Below are positions 47,262 through 60,781 of a stretch of 64,000 nucleotides of DNA, in pieces. The notes beneath the pieces are model-generated. The model did not search any database. It had not been told where the DNA came from and worked only from the letters and a program-made list of their open reading frames with translations. The number at the start of each line of letters is the position of its first letter. Within the stretch, counting starts at the first letter, position 1. The translations under genes and the position numbers were made by a program. Source of the DNA: Sambucus nigra (taxonomy: Eukaryota > Streptophyta > Magnoliopsida > Dipsacales > Adoxaceae); NCBI GenBank assembly GCA_949130495.1, contig OX422210.1, positions 502,859,760-502,923,759 of the forward strand, given 5' to 3'.

Positions 47262-48370
47262 CTAATTTTTCTTGCTTGTGAAGTGCTTCCCGAAGAGGTA
47301 AATCAGTGTACATACTATGGTATGCGCTTGAAAGTAAGGCTTCATTCGTCTGGAGGCTTCAATAAGAGCTAATGCTAACTTTTCCAAATGCAAATATCTA
47401 ATCTCTGCACCCCTGAATGCCTTTCTGGAGTAGTACACTGGTTTTTGGATTCCATTCTCCAGTCGAACTAGTGCCGAGCTAACTACAGATTCTGAAACAA
47501 GTAAATACAAATATAATTTTTCTCCCAGAATTGGTCGGGACAATAATGGAGGAGAGCCCAAATACTTCTTCAGCTTTTGAAATGCTTCTTCACACTCTTC
47601 ATTCCACTCGAAGGTCATTCTGAGAACCTTTAAGAATGGTAAACACTTGTCTGTTTCTCGAGAAACAAACTGGTTAAGGGCGGTTACTCTACCAATAAGT
47701 TTTTGAACATCTTTTTTACAAGTTGGCGATTGCATTTCAATAAGAGGTTTGATTTTAGCAGTATTAGCTTCTATTTCTCTCTGGTTCACTATAAAGCCGA
47801 AGAACATCCCTTCTTACACACCAAACATGAACTTGGTCGGGTTTAGTTTCATTTGATGCTTTTCTAGTTGGTCGAACGTTTAACTGAGGTTTTTGATGTG
47901 ATCTGAAGCGTTTCTTGCTTTTGGTCAACATATCATCTATGTACACCTCCATATTCTTCCCAATTTGTTCTTCGAACACCTTATTTACCAATCTTTGGTA
48001 CGTCGCTCTAGTATTTTTAAGCCCCGAAAGGCATAATGTTGTAGTAATAAGTACCTCGATTGGTGATAAAAGAAGTTCTCTCTTTATCTTCTGGTTTCAT
48101 TTTTAGCTGGTTATATCCGGAATAAGCATCCATGAAACTCAACAATTCATGTCCTGCAATGGCATCTACTAATTGATTAATTATGGGCAAAGGAAAATAG
48201 TCCTTTTGGGCAAGCCTTATGAAGATCAGTGAAATCTATACATATACGCCGCTTATCATTTTTATTTTTGACCATCAAAACATTTTCCAACCATGCTGGG
48301 TATTTGACATGTTCAATGAACTGGTTTTTGTAGTTTTTCTACCTCCTCTTGGATGGCCTGGTTCTTTTCA
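47262..48370 (-). pseudogene. Reverse transcriptase and RNase H of Tat element 2
   Basis: In several frames: VKYPAWLENVLMVK, IDFTDLHKACPK, then NKVFEEQIGKNMEVYIDDML with an intact YIDD box. Then come GMFFGFIVNQREIEAN, LIGRVTALNQFVSRETDKC, FEWNEECEEAFQKLKKYL and the RNase H block YSRKAFRGAEIRYLHL, LEKLALALIEASRRM. All parts are collinear on the minus strand, unlike element 1. Broken by frameshifts near 48330, 47900-48000 and 47300. Confidence 0.85.
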
Positions 48371-48559
48371 AGACTGAACACCCTGTGCCTTTATTTAATC
48401 GACTTGGCATCCTTATTAATATTAAGCTCATGACAGAGGAAATTGGGATTAATTCCGGGCATATCTTCATGACTCCAAGCGAATACGTTTTTTCGTTGCC
48501 TCAGGAATGCAACTAATTCCTGTTTGAGGGTTGGTGCTAACATGGAGCCAAGTTGAGTG

Positions 48560-49270
48560 GTCCTTTCTAGTTTTCCTCATCAATGATTATACTCTCAGTA
48601 GCTTTTACTATTTGCCCTTTGACCAGCTCTATTTCATCTCCGGGATCCAGATTGTCAACTTTTGTTTTGCCATTGGGCTCCATAGTGTCGACTTGGTAGG
48701 TGATGGTCTTTTTCTTCAGATCAACCAAGTCCTCCTGCTCGGCTGAAGTATAATAACATTCACTGGACACTTTCTAATCACCCTTTACTACACCGACTTC
48801 GAAGTGAGTAGGGAACTTTAGATATTAGTGGAGAGTGGATAACACAACTTTAAATTTCTTCAAACCTACTATGTCGAGAATCACATTATAGGTTGACTGG
48901 ACATTCTTATCAATAATGAAGAATCATATCTTCTCTGTTCGGTTGACTGGCCAAGTACTGAATAACACCTTCAGTTTCACATTTCCTAGGGGATAAACTT
49001 TTTCCCTCGAGAAGCCAATCAAGGGTCTGTGGTATGGTTCTAGTTGACTAAGCTTCAATCATAAGATCTAGAAGCAGTTATAGAACATGATATCAATCGA
49101 ACTACCATTATCTACCAAAACTCTGACAATGATGGCTTCATGGATTCTAACTTTGATGACCAATGGGTCATTATGGGGATATAGTACACCGAAAAGATCA
49201 TTTTTAGAGAAGTCGATGACAAGCTTTTCTTTGTTTACTTTCCTGGGACGATCACCACCATCATTCAAAT
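48560..49270 (-). pseudogene. Aspartic protease region of Tat element 2
   Basis: DFSKNDLFGVLYPHNDPL, then VLVDNGSSIDIMFYNCF with the catalytic D-N-G-S. The continuation to about 48567 (ECYYTSAEQEDLVDL) is interrupted by stops. Same order and motif as element 1. Confidence 0.85.
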
Positions 49271-49343
49271 TGATGCATTGTATGTAAGAGCAAGCTTGTG
49301 CTTTATTCAGGCAAGCTTTGCTCTCAGCAACCTAATCTCCTCC

Positions 49344-50959
49344 TCATGCATCTCCACCCGCGATGACATGGCAATCAAAAGAACCAAAGCTTATCATAAC
49401 TACCTCAATTTTTGGTTGTTGGGGATTCTTTGGTAGGTCTGGATCATCTTCATAATCATCCTCGTAACCCTGCTTCTTATAATCTTTAGTCTTACAAGGG
49501 GAATTCGACCTTCCTCTTGTTTCTTGGCTTTTATGTCGATCAACAAACTTGTTCAGCTTTCCTCGGCAAATGAGGGATTTAATTTCATTCCTCAAAGCAA
49601 TACAATTATCGGTCGAGTGCCCATGATCCTTGTGGAATTCATAATATTTGGATTTGTTTCTCCTGTTTGGGGGTTCCCTCAGCTTCCCAGGCCACTTCAA
49701 ATCTTTGTTATGCGTAATTTCCTCTAAGATATGATAGATACTGACCGTCACTGGAGTATAAGCTTAATAATTTTTGGGCTTAACCACTTTCTTCTATTTT
49801 GCTCTTTCTTTTCAGCTGGCTTGGTCGTCGGGCTCTGCTTCCCAGCCATAGCTTCCTCAACATTCATAATTTTTTCAGCCTTAGCCATGAGTTCTGTCAT
49901 GGTTTTAGGAGGATCTTTTGCCAATACGTAATACAACTTTTCTAGAAGTAATCCACTAATCAAGGGCGTGATGGATATTTTTTCCTCACAATTAACCACT
50001 TTTAGCTTCTCGTTATTGAAATGAGTGATGTATTCCCTAGTGGTCTCCCCTGCTCGCTGCCGAACACTTAGAAAATGAGCTACTCTCTTAATTGGCTTGG
50101 CCTCAAAACAAAAGTTGCTGATGAATAGCTTAAAAAGTTGATTAAAGCTAAAAATTTATCCTCGGGGCAAGTTATCGTACCATATCTGGGCTGAACTAGT
50201 GATGGTGCTGGAAAAGGCTCTACATTTCATTTCATCAGGAACATAATATATATTAGTTGCAGCCTGATATTGCTCAATGTGCAAAACTAGGTCAGTCTTA
50301 CCATCATATTTAGGGGTAACCACTAGCATTTTAAACTTAGATGGGATAGGAAAATCGACAATTGCTTGGATGAAAGGAGACTCTTTGACAAAATTACTCT
50401 GTAATGGATTCTTTGCTTTTTCCATCTCCCCCAACTGATCTTCTAATTGTTGAATCAACCCTTTCCATGAAGGTTTCTCAGCTTTAGATTTATTAGAAGC
50501 AGCTTGACCATCTCTTCCATTCATTTGTGCTGAGCTCTCTTCTTTAAAAGTTTGCTCGGCACACACAGATCCTCGAGCACTTATTCTACACCTAAATGAT
50601 CTTTCATGATGTTTGGTATGGTGTTCTGTTGATTGGATTGGTTCTCGATGATATCCTCTATTTACTCGTGGACCTAGACAATCAAAGGTCGAAGCCCTGC
50701 TTAATATTTTCAAGGCACTTGGACGTTCAGGAGTAAGGGAGAGATCATCATAGTAATCCATTGATCTAATTGATGAACTAGACACTAGGCGATAGGAATA
50801 ACCATTTTGATTGTCCCTGGGGGGAGGAGGTGGCATTTCCCTTATGAAAGACGAATCAGTTATATGCCGAGACAGCGCAACTAACCGGGTTTGTAAGGAT
50901 TGAGTCAATTGTCTCATACTTTCCTGTATCGTCTCTTGACCTTTGGCAAGATTGATCAA
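49344..50959 (-). pseudogene. Gag of Tat element 2
   Basis: INLAKGQETIQESMRQLTQ near the start, Ser/Arg-rich linker, then the capsid domain (SKFKMLVVTPKYDGKTD, SAQIWYDNLP), stop-ridden stretch 50155-50000, then GLLLEKLYYVLAKDPPKTM. A knuckle-like YEFHKDHGHSTDNC has lost its first Cys. Lys at the position of the element 1 nonsense codon shows that the stop there is derived. Confidence 0.85.
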
Positions 50960-51118
50960 AACTTCATTTAAATCTATGGTTCCAGGAGGAGAATTGACTC
51001 ATGCAACATTACTTCTTGCAGGAATTTCCTTTATCTCGTGCTATCCTCCAGGAAGACTAAATGAATAGGTTTGCTAGAGAACGATGATAGACAAATATTT
51101 TCACAGACGACGCCAATC

Positions 51119-51617
51119 TGTTGATGTCTAAAAATGGATAGATTCCATTTTTATAATCACATATAGAAATGATGAAGATAATTCAAATCATACACACATA
51201 AAAGATAGAGATTTTTAAGTGTTTCGTCTATAAAATAGCCTATGTCCATTGTAGTTGTTATTTAAGTAGGTTTATAATAGCTTAATAAGATGAGCGTATA
51301 TGTGCATGAAATTGAGTTATTTTGTCTCTTGAGTTGAGGGATGGACTTGTATTTATAGGGGTGTGAAAAGATGGAGCGCCTTTATATTGTCAGGCGTTTA
51401 CATTTGTGTACAATAAGTAAAACTCTTGGTATTCATAGCTGGTTGATATACCACACAAATAACCATTGATGTTCCAATTGGATGGCCTTCTAGAGTTAGT
51501 CGACCTTCCTTCCGACTAAGTGCGTCTGAGGCCGATCAAGTAGGTTCATCGTCCACAATGGATGACACGCGTGCCTACTTCATTTTCCACATATGAACAT
51601 AATTTTTAAATAAAACA
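51119..51617 (-). repeat. 5' LTR of Tat element 2
   Basis: About 499 bp, TGTTGATGTCTAAAAATGG to AAACA. More diverged from its partner than in element 1, with small indels. The right end is uncertain by a few bases. Confidence 0.85.
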
Positions 51618-51622
51618 GCAAC

Positions 51623-53819
51623 GCAATGGCCAAAATAGAGTTGAGTTATTTTTATAATGTTTTTGATAGAACTGTGATCAAGAACATTAATCAAACTAAC
51701 ATTTTATAAATAAAATGACAAAATTAAATGTAAAATGCTCTCACATTTGCTTATTTTGGAGTGACATTCATATGAGACGAGTGACAGATTAAATGTCATG
51801 CCAATTATTTCGTGTTAGATGGAATGACATGTTAGTTTGCCTGATTGTTTTAAAAATAAAATTTAATTCCATAGACAATTAAAATGAACTGCAACTAATC
51901 TATTGATCCCGGCTGTATATGAATTTCAGTTTAATTCGAGAGATTAAGTGAATGCAACTTAACAATGAAATCGACTAAATAATGAAGTGTAGCATTCAAA
52001 TACTAATAATACGACATAGACATTTTTTCCAAAAAAAAAACATAATCCACTCAAAAAACAAAAATCATTCCAATCCCCCTTCTTTTTTTAAGAAATTTTC
52101 AATTTCACGTCCAACAATGACTACTTAATTTGATCCTCCATGACATGAGATTAATTTAGGGAGTTGATACTCCTCAATTTCCCCACGAAGTAGGAATAAC
52201 TAGTGGTGGCGGAGTTATTGTAGTTTATTATCTCGCCTTTTTGTTGCAGTTTTATCGATCGACTACTCAAACCCTGGCTGGATAAACGCGGGGAGGCGTT
52301 ATCATCCGTTGACACACCAACCATATAATGCACATAACAGGAACACATATGATAGATTGGGTTTGGTGTATGAGGACACACTCCATCCTATGTTGACAGT
52401 CATTGCCTTCTTATTCGACTTGTAACGCGATTGAAGCTCATAGTTCCATTTTGAAGTGTCCTTCAAATAATGTAGCACTACATAAACCTAAAGTCTTCTT
52501 CATCTCGAAGTTTTATTCTTGACAAGCGAGGAGAAGCATGCCGTGGCTCCACTTGACTCTCCTAACAATAGTAGCTCAAGGCCCTCCTAATAGTGCCAAA
52601 CCGCGCCCATATTCCAGTTTTTGCTGCATAAGGTTTCACTGTTAAATTTTGCGCGATCATTTTTTGCATGCCAAACTTCGTTTTAATTTGCACACTGAAT
52701 CATATTCTTTGAATTATCTGCCAGTGCAGAATAAATAAGCGTGTCTTCATACTCAAAATATATTTCTTTCATTGACTCCCTACACCCTTTGGTGTTTGAC
52801 TTTTAAGAGTTTCTTAAAATTTATTTTGTTGGGTTTCAGAATAAGATTCCATTAGCGTGGGAGTGATTGGAATTATGAACTAGTGCAAAAAAAAAGTACA
52901 AATGAGAAGATTATATTTGAGATTCAGATGATTATTGAACATAATTCAATTTTCGTGATATAAGGTCTGGTTGTAAATTTTTGCGCAAAATTTTTCCCAT
53001 ATACCCAACTTCTTTTGATTTTTCTAATAAATCCGATCCTTTTAAGTATTTGCCCATGCATAACAAATAAACCCGTCGTCATCTTTTGAGAGAATTTTCT
53101 TTTGTTGGCTCTCCGTACCCTTTGGCGTTTGATTTTTTGATGTTTCCTTAAATTTATTTTATTGGTTCTCGAGTTGGATTCCATTAGTTTGGGAATGATT
53201 AAAAGTATGAACTAGTGGAAAAATTACAAATAAGAAATCCGGTCAAATGAATGATGAAAAATGTTAAATTTTAGAGGTATATATATAACTAAAAAAAGCG
53301 ATTGTAGAGTGGATAACTGTTATGCTTGGAAGAGCTCCACCATTATGGAACAATCCTAGACAAGTAACTTTTATGTGTGACAAATATCCATCATTATGTA
53401 ATCAATAAACCCTAAATGAATGGTACTATTATTTATTTATTTATTGTTAACGATTCACTGCCGTTGCGAAAGCTCTATAGGATTTTAATTTTTGTCTTAT
53501 ATCCCTCAACTATTCTTATTTTCTCTCCTTGTTGAAGTGTTACGTTCATCATTTGATAGGCTACAAGACAATCTCCAAAGCATTGAGCAATGTAGCCATT
53601 TTTCTCTTTTTGGCTCTCTAAAGAACAATGTTAAAGTAGCTCAAAACAAACAAATTTAAAAGAAAAATTCTCATGAATTTTCTTGTCCAGGAATTATGAT
53701 TAGGGTAGTAGTCCAATTGCCGTGACAAAGAGACGCGTGAAAATTGGAATGTTGTGCCAGCCTCGCCTTTTTTATGTTTTGATTTAACTCTTTTTATGTG
53801 TATGTTTTTGTTTAACCAT
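51623..53819. other. Intergenic, with a diverged ~290-bp duplication
   Basis: No gene recognised. Blocks at about 52621-52905 and 52957-53250 are diverged direct copies: both have TACCCTTTGG(C/T)GTTTGA, TTCCTTAAATTTATTTT-like and ATTCCATTAG(C/T) anchors, then TATGAACTAGTG. Confidence 0.5.
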
Positions 53820-54306
53820 TGTTGATGTCTAAATTTGGGTATCAATTTTATCTTTTAGTTCCCAAACTTATAATCACAGATAAATAAAATAAAAGAGAGA
53901 ACAAAGAGTTTTTATGTGGTCCAGCTCAGGATTGGAGCCTACATCCACAGGATAATATTGGTTTTGGGTTTATTCCAATATTTTATTTACAAGGCATAGG
54001 ATAAAGCAAAGGTGCTAATGCTTGTTCCCCTCAGTGGGGGGTAGGAAATTAAGAGGTGGAATGCATTTATAGATTCAAGCATTTACACCTTTACACAATA
54101 ATATGCAGCTGGGTGTCTTTCCACGTACATGTACATGGTGATTGTTGAATATCCCACGTGTGTATTTTCATATGATTGATGGTTCAACTTCTTGATTATG
54201 GTCGACGAGTGCCGACCAGGATTTACACACTGTGGAAAGCTTAATGATAATAATGACAGATGCCACTATATTATTGGTCCAGTTGTCCTGATATTTTCAG
54301 GCTACA
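53820..54306 (-). repeat. Solo LTR of a Tat-related family
   Basis: 487 bp, starts TGTTGATGTCTAAA like element 2 and ends GGCTACA, flanked by the perfect TSD ACCAT (53815-53819 and 54307-54311). Shares the TGTGGTCCAGC...CCTACATCCAC block with both Tat elements. No internal region, so it arose by LTR-LTR recombination. Strand is inferred from similarity to the other two. Confidence 0.88.
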
Positions 54307-54622
54307 ACCATCATTTAAAAATCCATGCAATTAAAGAAAACTTACCATTAAAGAAAAAACCATTAACGAAAAATACCACATGCCATTATGAAAATTTCAC
54401 AAATACTATTGTAAATCATATTGCAAAGCCACATTTATCGCAGATAATGTTCCAAAAGGTTTTGTGTACCTAAGCGCTACCTAAGCATTTTTTTTCAACA
54501 CATAACACCAATATACTTTGAAGTTTAAATTGCAAAGCATTCAAGAGTGATCTACACATTAACATTGATAACCATACTTTACTGCCCATACTTTTAACAT
54601 TACTAACATTTCCTTGAACTCC

Positions 54623-54648
54623 TACACACACACACACACACACACACA
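54623..54648. repeat. (CA)n microsatellite
   Basis: About 13 CA units. Confidence 0.95.
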
Positions 54649-54664
54649 AAAGCTCCAATACATA

Positions 54665-54995
54665 CCAAGTATATATACGTATTTTTTTAAATAGTAAAAA
54701 AATTATGTTTCGACTTGATTTTTTTATATGACGTTTAAACATTTTAGGGGACCCATATAAAAAACAACTCAAAATAACCTTTTTTGCTATTTTTAAAAAA
54801 TCGATCAAACTTTCGCAGCTTTTAAAGCACTTTAAAACCTGCGAAAGTCTGATCGATTTTTTTAAAATAGGAAAAAAGTTATTTTGAGATGATTTTTTTA
54901 TATGGGTCCCTTGAAATATTTAAATAGTACACAAAAAAATAAACTCAAAAATATTTTTTTAATATTTAAAAAAAAATAGTTTGCGCCAGCGGTAT
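54665..54995. repeat. Long imperfect inverted repeat (hairpin / fold-back, MITE-like)
   Basis: Core arms 54741-54819 and 54840-54911 are near-complementary: GGGGACCCATATAAAAAA pairs with TTTTTTTATATGGGTCCC, and ATCGATCAAACTTTCGCAG with its counterpart, around a ~20-base loop. Pairing continues more loosely outward to about 54665 and 54995. No coding content. Confidence 0.8.
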
Positions 54996-55024
54996 GTATA
55001 CTTAATATGTATGAGACCCTCTCT

Positions 55025-55639
<615 letters not shown>

Positions 55640-56560
55640 GTGACGGTGGAAGATCAAGTTCATTTTGTTCATCTTTAACGGCCATGTTCTGCATAATGAT
55701 ACTTGTCATCATAGTGCACCATAGATCATCGAGATAATAAAGAAGAGTTAGGATGGCAATAGAGAAACGAGGTTATAAAACACCAAAAATTTGTTCCACA
55801 TTCTTCTGGGCACCCTCTTGACATTGTGCAAAGTATTTTTGTTTTTCAGTTGGGTATATATTGTGAGTACTGTGATAATCTGTGTTGTACGATAGTTCAT
55901 TAATGACGTAATTGCATTCAGGGACCCTGACTTGTATTAGCTGATAAAAATAGTTAAGTGATGGAGAATGTCCAAATTCAGTCAAATGTTCAAATTGTTA
56001 TTTTCACCCAAAATGATGAAAATGAATGCCGAAACTAGAGTTAGTAATTCATTACGTACTCTAGTATGATCATAACCTTCTTGTAAAGAACTCTATGTGT
56101 CCCCTACTAAGCGAGCGGATAAATTTTTCACTTCTAGTGGATATGAAGATTATTGTAGTTAATATGCTCGGGAACACAGTAACTCCCCTTTATTGATCAA
56201 TCATCTGACATCCTGGTCCGTAGGTGTCCACAACAACTAAGTCTAATACACAACATAGACGACTTCGTATAACCTCTTAATCATCTCAATGAAAGTGCTC
56301 TCTGCAATTCGAACATACTTGTCAATTGAATCGGTCGAGCATTCGCATGCAAGCATTAGAAGAATTGTGGTTATTTTCTGGACATTGAAAAAACTTCATT
56401 TTTCATGCGCGTCTTGCTTCCTTATGAAATACTCGTAAAATTATATCCCGTCAAGAATAATGAGGAATAATGAGCGCCACTTGCAGAAACGACACCAGAA
56501 GATATCGACGACGTACGCTGGAGCAACATCAAAATAGCATTTCATTAATTGTTGCCCTCC
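55640..56560 (-). pseudogene. PIF/Harbinger transposase (DDE_Tnp_4), degraded
   Basis: Reading leftwards in several frames: INEML near the start, then MRMLDRF / MLACECSTDSIDKYVRIAES and FIEMIKRLYEVVY, as in plant HARBI1-like proteins. Near 55985-55773 a clear block reads HSPSLNYFYQLIQ, DYHSTHNIYPTEKQKYFAQCQ, EGAQKNVEQIFGVL, the end of the DDE domain. After it comes MTSIIMQNMAVKDEQNELD (about 55700-55640), equivalent to the MHNMIVEDE end of these enzymes. Many stops and frameshifts, and the middle with two catalytic Asp is poorly preserved. The family is clear; the copy is dead. Confidence 0.78.
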
Positions 56561-57312
56561 TTCTCTATCTCCGTCGATGACCTTTTGATCAGGTATATAA
56601 CCCCGACAACGCTACCACTTTTATTGTGCGTCTATCACTAAAGGTTGGGGAATTTCACTACTCCTCAATTGGAGCATTTGTTCATCACAATGGTCATCAC
56701 TTAATGACTCGTCAAAAAATTTGTCAAGGGCATCGCCGAATGGAGAAGACATTATCTCGAAAGAAAGTGGATAAAATTTCATTACTTGTAATGAAAATTA
56801 TAAATTTGTTATAATTTTTGTTATTATTTATAGAGAATTTAGAGTTGTTAGATACAAAAAATTAGTCATTAGACATAACAAAAATTTGTTGTTAAAAATT
56901 GACAATTGGTCCTAGGAAAAACCAAATGTCGTTGGAAACCAAGGCGCAATATTTTTTTTCCTTGAAATGGTAACCTATAATAAATGCTTTGGAGCACCAA
57001 TCCTTTTTTGATGAAGCAAAATGACATTAAAGCATTTTGCCCGAGTAAAATGATCCAATGCCTTAGAGATGGTCTAAGCCAAATAAGCTACAATTGCTTT
57101 CATTTTCTTTATTTTGAGTTATTTATTGAGGAGAAATGAGATAGATAAGGATGCCTAATGTCAAAGGGAAAAAAACTTGGAAATTCAAAATACGATGCAA
57201 TAAGTCAACCATGCCTTCCGTTTTAAACTCCACTTCTATAACTTTAGGAGATCGAAAAGATATATCTAATTGGTAACATAGTTTACATTGATGTTTTGGT
57301 AATAATAGAAGA
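56561..57312. other. Flank of the Harbinger relic and spacer
   Basis: At 57035-57078 the sequence GCATTTTGCCCGAGTAAAATG and then CCTTAGAGATGGTCTAAG resembles the block at 16670-16735 and may be an end of a Harbinger-type or MITE element. No matching opposite end was found. No gene otherwise. Confidence 0.35.
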
Positions 57313-58597
57313 TGTAAGGACAAATTTTCAATGGAGTCAATTTATGTGTATTTTGACTTAATTCTGTATTTAGACAAAATCGTTGAGGCAATAGGTTAAG
57401 ACTTGAGTTAATGACCTTTTAAGCACATGACATATTTGTTAAAGACGTAGAGGTCAAGCTAAATAGAACACATCATCATGCCGTGTTTCGTGCCATGTAT
57501 ATTCATCAATGTTCCAAGAATCTTTCAAGTATGAATGCATTTTTACGTCGAGCCTTGGATATTTTATTATTGGGTGTTAAGATTATTTGGAAATATTTTT
57601 AAAATGATATATATTTTTGAAAGAAAAATATGCATTTTCCCCGAGGACGTTAGAACGACATTTGATCTCGTTCGAACGAGATCTTGTACCTCGTTAGAAT
57701 GAGATAAGTTTAGCTTTCTCTGTAATCTCGTTGAAAGTTTCGTTCGAATTCGAACGAGGTACCATGTCGTTCGAACAACCTGACGCATTTTTCAAAAAAT
57801 ACAATTTTTCCCACTACCCCATGTTCCTAGAATTCCTTCCTTTTTAAGGAGTGCGGACCAACCGTTATGGTGGAGACTTTTTCCATTCTTTTGAGTTCAA
57901 AAACTCTTCCAAAAATCTCTCCAAGTCTTCCTTAATCATTCATGATTAATTTTTCTAAAAACAAACCATAGTTTACACCCAACTAGTTTAAAATCCAAGA
58001 TTTATCTTATATATAATTTGAGACTGTGTTTTGACACCATTATTTATTCTCTACATCTTATCAAGAATTGTTTCGTGCGGTTTTTGTGACTGTTGGTTTA
58101 CATACGGTGGACTCCATGGGAGTGTGATAGTTGCTGAGCCTTATCGGTGGATTTCGAGGCATGTGTGGACTTACACATTGTTGCAGCTCTTTGAGTGGAC
58201 TCCTACGTGTCGCTAAGCAGAGGTTGAAGGAACGAAGAGCGTCAAGGCTTGTGAGGGCGTTGAGTCTGTGTTGTAAGTCTTCTGTCGTATTCTTTTGTAA
58301 TTTCGTAATTAGTGAATTTTGTATGGCTGGACCGTTCGAGATTTTTCCCATTTGAGTTTTCCTCATATATCGAGCGTTGTGATTAATTTATTTTATCTTG
58401 TAATACTCACCTAGATGCATACTTAGGTTTAAGATAAAATTGGTTAATCTCAAAATTGTCTAATTGATGATCAATTAATTTGAATTAATTTTGTTTAAGA
58501 AAAAGTTAATTTGAAAAATTCTAAATAAAAATTAGTTTGTGTGTGTTTGAACCACCTCATCCAATATTATTCCATATTTCCTAATTTTGTTCCTTCA
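57313..58597 (+). repeat. 5' LTR of the copia element
   Basis: Recognised by similarity, over most of its length, to the opposite-strand LTR at 59953-61517: TGTAAGGACA start, GAC GTAG-GTCAAG block, TCGTTCGAACGA motifs, GCATACTTAGG...AAGATAAAATT and TTTGAACCA near the end. It ends CA two bases before TTGGTATCAAAG. Confidence 0.75.
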
Positions 58598-58599
58598 AA

Positions 58600-58612
58600 T
58601 TGGTATCAAAGA
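58600..58612 (+). other. Primer-binding site, Met-tRNA type
   Basis: TTGGTATCAAAGA, a one-base variant of the usual TTGGTATCAGAGC, three bases inside the LTR. Confidence 0.8.
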
Positions 58613-59952
58613 GGGTGCACTAAGCTATCGTTTTAGATCTTATTTGCGCTTGAATATAAAAAATTAGTCATTTTCAAGGTTTTTAGTTTTTGATGGTTCT
58701 AATTATGCGTAACAGAAAGCGCGTATAAACCAACACTTAAGTCGTTGGATGAGCGGGTATGACAAGCGGTAGTTAGAGGTTGGTCCTCACCCGGTGATTA
58801 TAGTATTCCCAAACTTGTAGAAATATGGAATGAGGATGAGTTTAAACTTTCCAAATATAATTCATGTGGCCTGAATGATTTGTTTTGTGTAGTTGTACTG
58901 GAGGAGTTCCACCATATTATGACATGAGAAAATTCTAAAGACATTTGGGACATACGTCAACTCACTCATGAGGGTACTAGTGCTATATAGGCTTCCAAAC
59001 TCCAAAACCTCACCACTCAGTTTGAAAACATTATGATGGAGGAGAGTGAAACCTTCGATGAGTTCTATTTTAGATCGTCAAGAAAACTCGTATAGTCAAG
59101 AAAATCTTAAGGTCCTAGCCTGAAAGATTTAATTCAAAAATGAAAATTTTGAATTCCTTGGGTACTTTATACTCTATGAAACTCAAAAAGATTGTGGGTG
59201 ATCTTCAAGCCTATAAGCTTGACATATTTTCCTCCAAAAAGATAAAGAAAGATAAGGGCATTCCTTTGAAAGCCCAGAAGGAGGAAACACGAGTTTCGAT
59301 TGATAAGTCTGACATCGATTCCGACGATATGGACACGTTTGCAAAGAAGTTTAGAAAATTTCTCAAGTTTGAAATCGATATATGTAAAAAAATTTGAGAA
59401 AAGTAAGTATAACAAGTTCGATCAATTCCCTAAAAATCATAACAATAATTTTAAGAGGGAGTCGAATAAATGTTTTGGGTGTGAAGATTATGGCCATAGG
59501 GAAGTTGAATGTACCACTAAATTAAGGAATGAGGGCAAGAAATCGAAGGTGTATAATGCCACCCTTGGTGATAGTGATCATGAAGAGGAACCCGATTTTC
59601 CCATTGAGCGCAACTACACCATGTTCATGGCTAGTCATGGGAACCTTGATGATAAATCTTTCTATGAAGATAATTCTGAGCATGACACTTTCGAGGCCAT
59701 TATTTGTGATTTAAAAGTGAATGATAATTGAGAGAGTGGATAAGAAGATGAAGATGAGGAGGAGAGTGAACTCCAAGTTTCCTTTCGTGAGTTGTATGTG
59801 AAAACGATGAAATTGAAGAAGGCAAACTTGAAGTTAGAAGCTAGGTTGAAATAATGTGCCGTAGGTAATTATGAGAGTGTTTTGATTGAGGATCTTAGTG
59901 TTGGGAATGATGACCCCAATTTTAAATCTTAAACAAAAAGTAATTTCCTTTT

Positions 59953-60726
59953 TGATGCGGAATAAGGATGGTTCAAATAAAGGGACTATACTATGCAAGA
60001 TTCACAATTAAAATATTACAATTTTAATTCTTCCAAAATTAAAATTAAACAAAACTGGATTTTAATTTTCTCAAAATTAGAATTGCTCTTGAAAAGAAAC
60101 TTGTGAATATTTAACTTTTTTCCCAAAAGAAATTTAACCCTAGTCCTAGGAATTTGCCTAACAAATATTTATCTAAATTTTGCAAATTAGGCCAAACCAA
60201 ATTTTATCCAATAAAATCAGACTTGAATTAAATTAATATTTACCCAAATTTAAAATAACAACAATTTAATTAAATGTGACAATTAAACCAAATTTTATCT
60301 TGAATTATCCTAAGCATGCGTTCTAAGTTATTTTGCAAGATAAAAGTAAATCAGTCACACCATGCCGCGATGTACGAGGACAACTCACAACGGAAAAAAC
60401 CTCGGACGACCCTAGCCTTAAATCCACTAAGTACGATTTTACAATTACAAGACGCAAAAGACTTACAACAGTCGACTTGACTCCGTCCAAGCCCGGACGC
60501 TTCTTCTTGTACACACCTCTGCCTAGTGAATAACCACATAGGTCCATCGCGATCTCGAAATCCACCGATCGGACTTTTTCTGGTCACCGTCACCCGAACA
60601 AGGAGCCTTTCTCCAAGTGGGTAAGTTACAATAAACAAGCTTCTTCTTTTATGGGATGTAGAAGAAAACCCAAACTCGCTTTTATGATAGGGATGAATCT
60701 GGTTCCAAACAAACTCTCCAAGCAAG

Positions 60727-60781
<55 letters not shown>

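Larger units (their letters stand above)
42170..51617 (-). mobile_element. Tat-lineage Ty3/gypsy retrotransposon, element 2 (9.4 kb, decayed)
   Basis: LTRs at 42170-42658 and 51119 to about 51617 start TGTTGATGTCTAAAAATG. The same primer-site sequence as in element 1 follows the right LTR, and AAAGCCCCCAATG marks the polypurine tract next to the left one. Gag-pol order, dual RNase H, tandem repeats and an antisense gene match element 1 at lower integrity. The flanks GCGAT (42165-42169) and GCAAC/GCAAT (after 51617) are only a poor TSD match. Many stops and frameshifts affect every domain. Confidence 0.9.
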
